Source: an uncultured Verrucomicrobiales bacterium
Lineage (GTDB): Bacteria > Verrucomicrobiota > Verrucomicrobiia > Verrucomicrobiales > Akkermansiaceae
DNA length: 6,674 nucleotides
Direction of reading: 5' to 3'
Assembly: GCA_937952875.1 (NCBI GenBank)
Contig: CALFDI010000260.1
Location: forward strand, 1 to 6,674
Part shown: positions 6,176 to 6,674 of the stretch, in pieces
Numbering within the stretch: position 1 is the first letter of the stretch
Layout: every line of letters starts with the position of its first letter
Notes under the pieces: generated by a model
The model's database searches: none
Told to the model about the DNA's origin: nothing
The model's input: the letters and a program-made list of their open reading frames with translations, nothing else
Position numbers and translations under genes: made by a program

Positions 6176-6197
6176 ACGCGTTTATTGCATATTTGTT

Positions 6198-6629
6198 ATG
6201 TCAAAAATCATTCCACTTATTAGTTCCGGCACAGCTGGTCCTCTCGGCGTCCTTCACCTCCCACGCCTCTGGCAAAAAGCCTCGCTCGAAGCTGCTGGTA
6301 AACTCGCAGATGGCTACCCAGGTATCGGTGCCGGATATGATCAAATGGTGCTCGATGGGCTCGGTATCGATAAAGACGCTTTTGTCGCGCACATCGCAAC
6401 GAAGCCGACTTATCTAGAATGTGAAACTTTCGTAAAAGAAAATGGCTCAAAGGTCGATGTCGACTCTATCGCTGAACTCAATGCAGCTATCACTGGATAC
6501 ATTCACACTGATGACGTTTGCGACTCTATCTTTAAAGACCTCGGTGTATCTGAAGGTATCCCTCGCGACGCAGTGAATCTGAACAATCTCGACGATTGGG
6601 CAGGCTTCCACGCTGCAGAGATCGCCTAA
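6198..6629 (+). CDS. DUF5069-like conserved protein of unknown function
   Basis: A 143-residue soluble protein with no signal peptide or membrane segment. The N-terminal half, SSGTAGPLGVLHLPRLWQKA (9-28) followed by YDQMVLDGLGIDKDAFVAHI (47-66) and TYLECETFVKENG (71-83), matches my recollection of the DUF5069 family: LPR, a basic helix, D-x-x-x-L-x-x-x-GID, then an E-rich helix before a xWV/xFV segment. The C-terminal part ends in LDDWAGFHAAEIA, which also fits. The family has no established biochemical function, and no catalytic residues can be named. It starts 88 nt after the reductase, far enough for its own promoter, though no good -35/-10 pair was found. The ATG at 6198 has no Shine-Dalgarno. 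Another frame starting at 6193 overlaps it but has no family resemblance. The family name is moderately sure; that the gene is real is much surer. Confidence 0.82.
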   Translation: MSKIIPLISSGTAGPLGVLHLPRLWQKASLEAAGKLADGYPGIGAGYDQMVLDGLGIDKDAFVAHIATKPTYLECETFVKENGSKVDVDSIAELNAAITGYIHTDDVCDSIFKDLGVSEGIPRDAVNLNNLDDWAGFHAAEIA

Positions 6630-6674
6630 ACACCTATTTCCTCACTTATACTCATGCCTCATCAGTGCGTCTGA
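6630..6674. other. Window tail, no gene seen
   Basis: The 45 bases after the last stop codon contain no hairpin with a T-run and no credible coding start; the only ATG (6653) is followed by a stop after six codons. Confidence 0.5.

Noticed and set aside
6193..6417. Alternative frame overlapping the DUF5069-like gene
   Set aside because: Its translation resembles no family and is a shifted reading of a conserved-looking 143-residue protein.

Overview
The window looks like ordinary chromosomal DNA from a member of the Verrucomicrobiota, probably of the Opitutae / Puniceicoccales type. This rests on moderate base composition, a secreted ThuA-domain protein of the kind expanded in Planctomycetes and Verrucomicrobia, a DUF5069-like protein, a secreted conserved hypothetical of a type I associate with Verrucomicrobia, and start codons without recognisable Shine-Dalgarno sequences. 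The assignment is inference from protein character; no 16S or marker gene is present.

Layout. Bases 1-162 hold no complete gene: there is a possible open 5' end of a minus-strand gene at 1-51 and an 18-bp near-perfect palindrome at 117-134. From 1896 down to 163, two minus-strand genes 12 nt apart form a likely operon: a small secreted protein with YD-like segments, then a membrane-anchored 400-residue protein that I read as a degenerate (pseudo-)metallopeptidase. A divergent intergenic region (about 1897-2160) separates this pair from the plus-strand genes and contains a Fur-box-like inverted repeat at 2025-2039.

On the plus strand, folP (dihydropteroate synthase) and aat (leucyl/phenylalanyl-tRNA--protein transferase) are separated by only 2 nt and are probably translationally coupled. 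They are followed by a secreted ThuA-like protein (38-nt gap), a class I pyridine nucleotide-disulphide oxidoreductase with a CxxxxC redox centre and NADPH-type arginines (60-nt gap), and, after an 88-nt gap with overlapping inverted repeats, a DUF5069-like protein. The last 45 bases hold nothing I can support.

How the genes work together: folP serves folate synthesis and aat serves N-end-rule protein turnover. Their pairing looks positional rather than functional. The ThuA-like protein and the flavoprotein reductase sit without pathway partners, so their substrates cannot be read from context. I see no mobile element, CRISPR array, RNA gene, phage gene or defence system. I do not find a convincing new multi-gene system; the most interesting items are the apparent pseudo-peptidase with its secreted partner and the reductase that resembles dihydrolipoamide dehydrogenase but carries NADPH-type residues.
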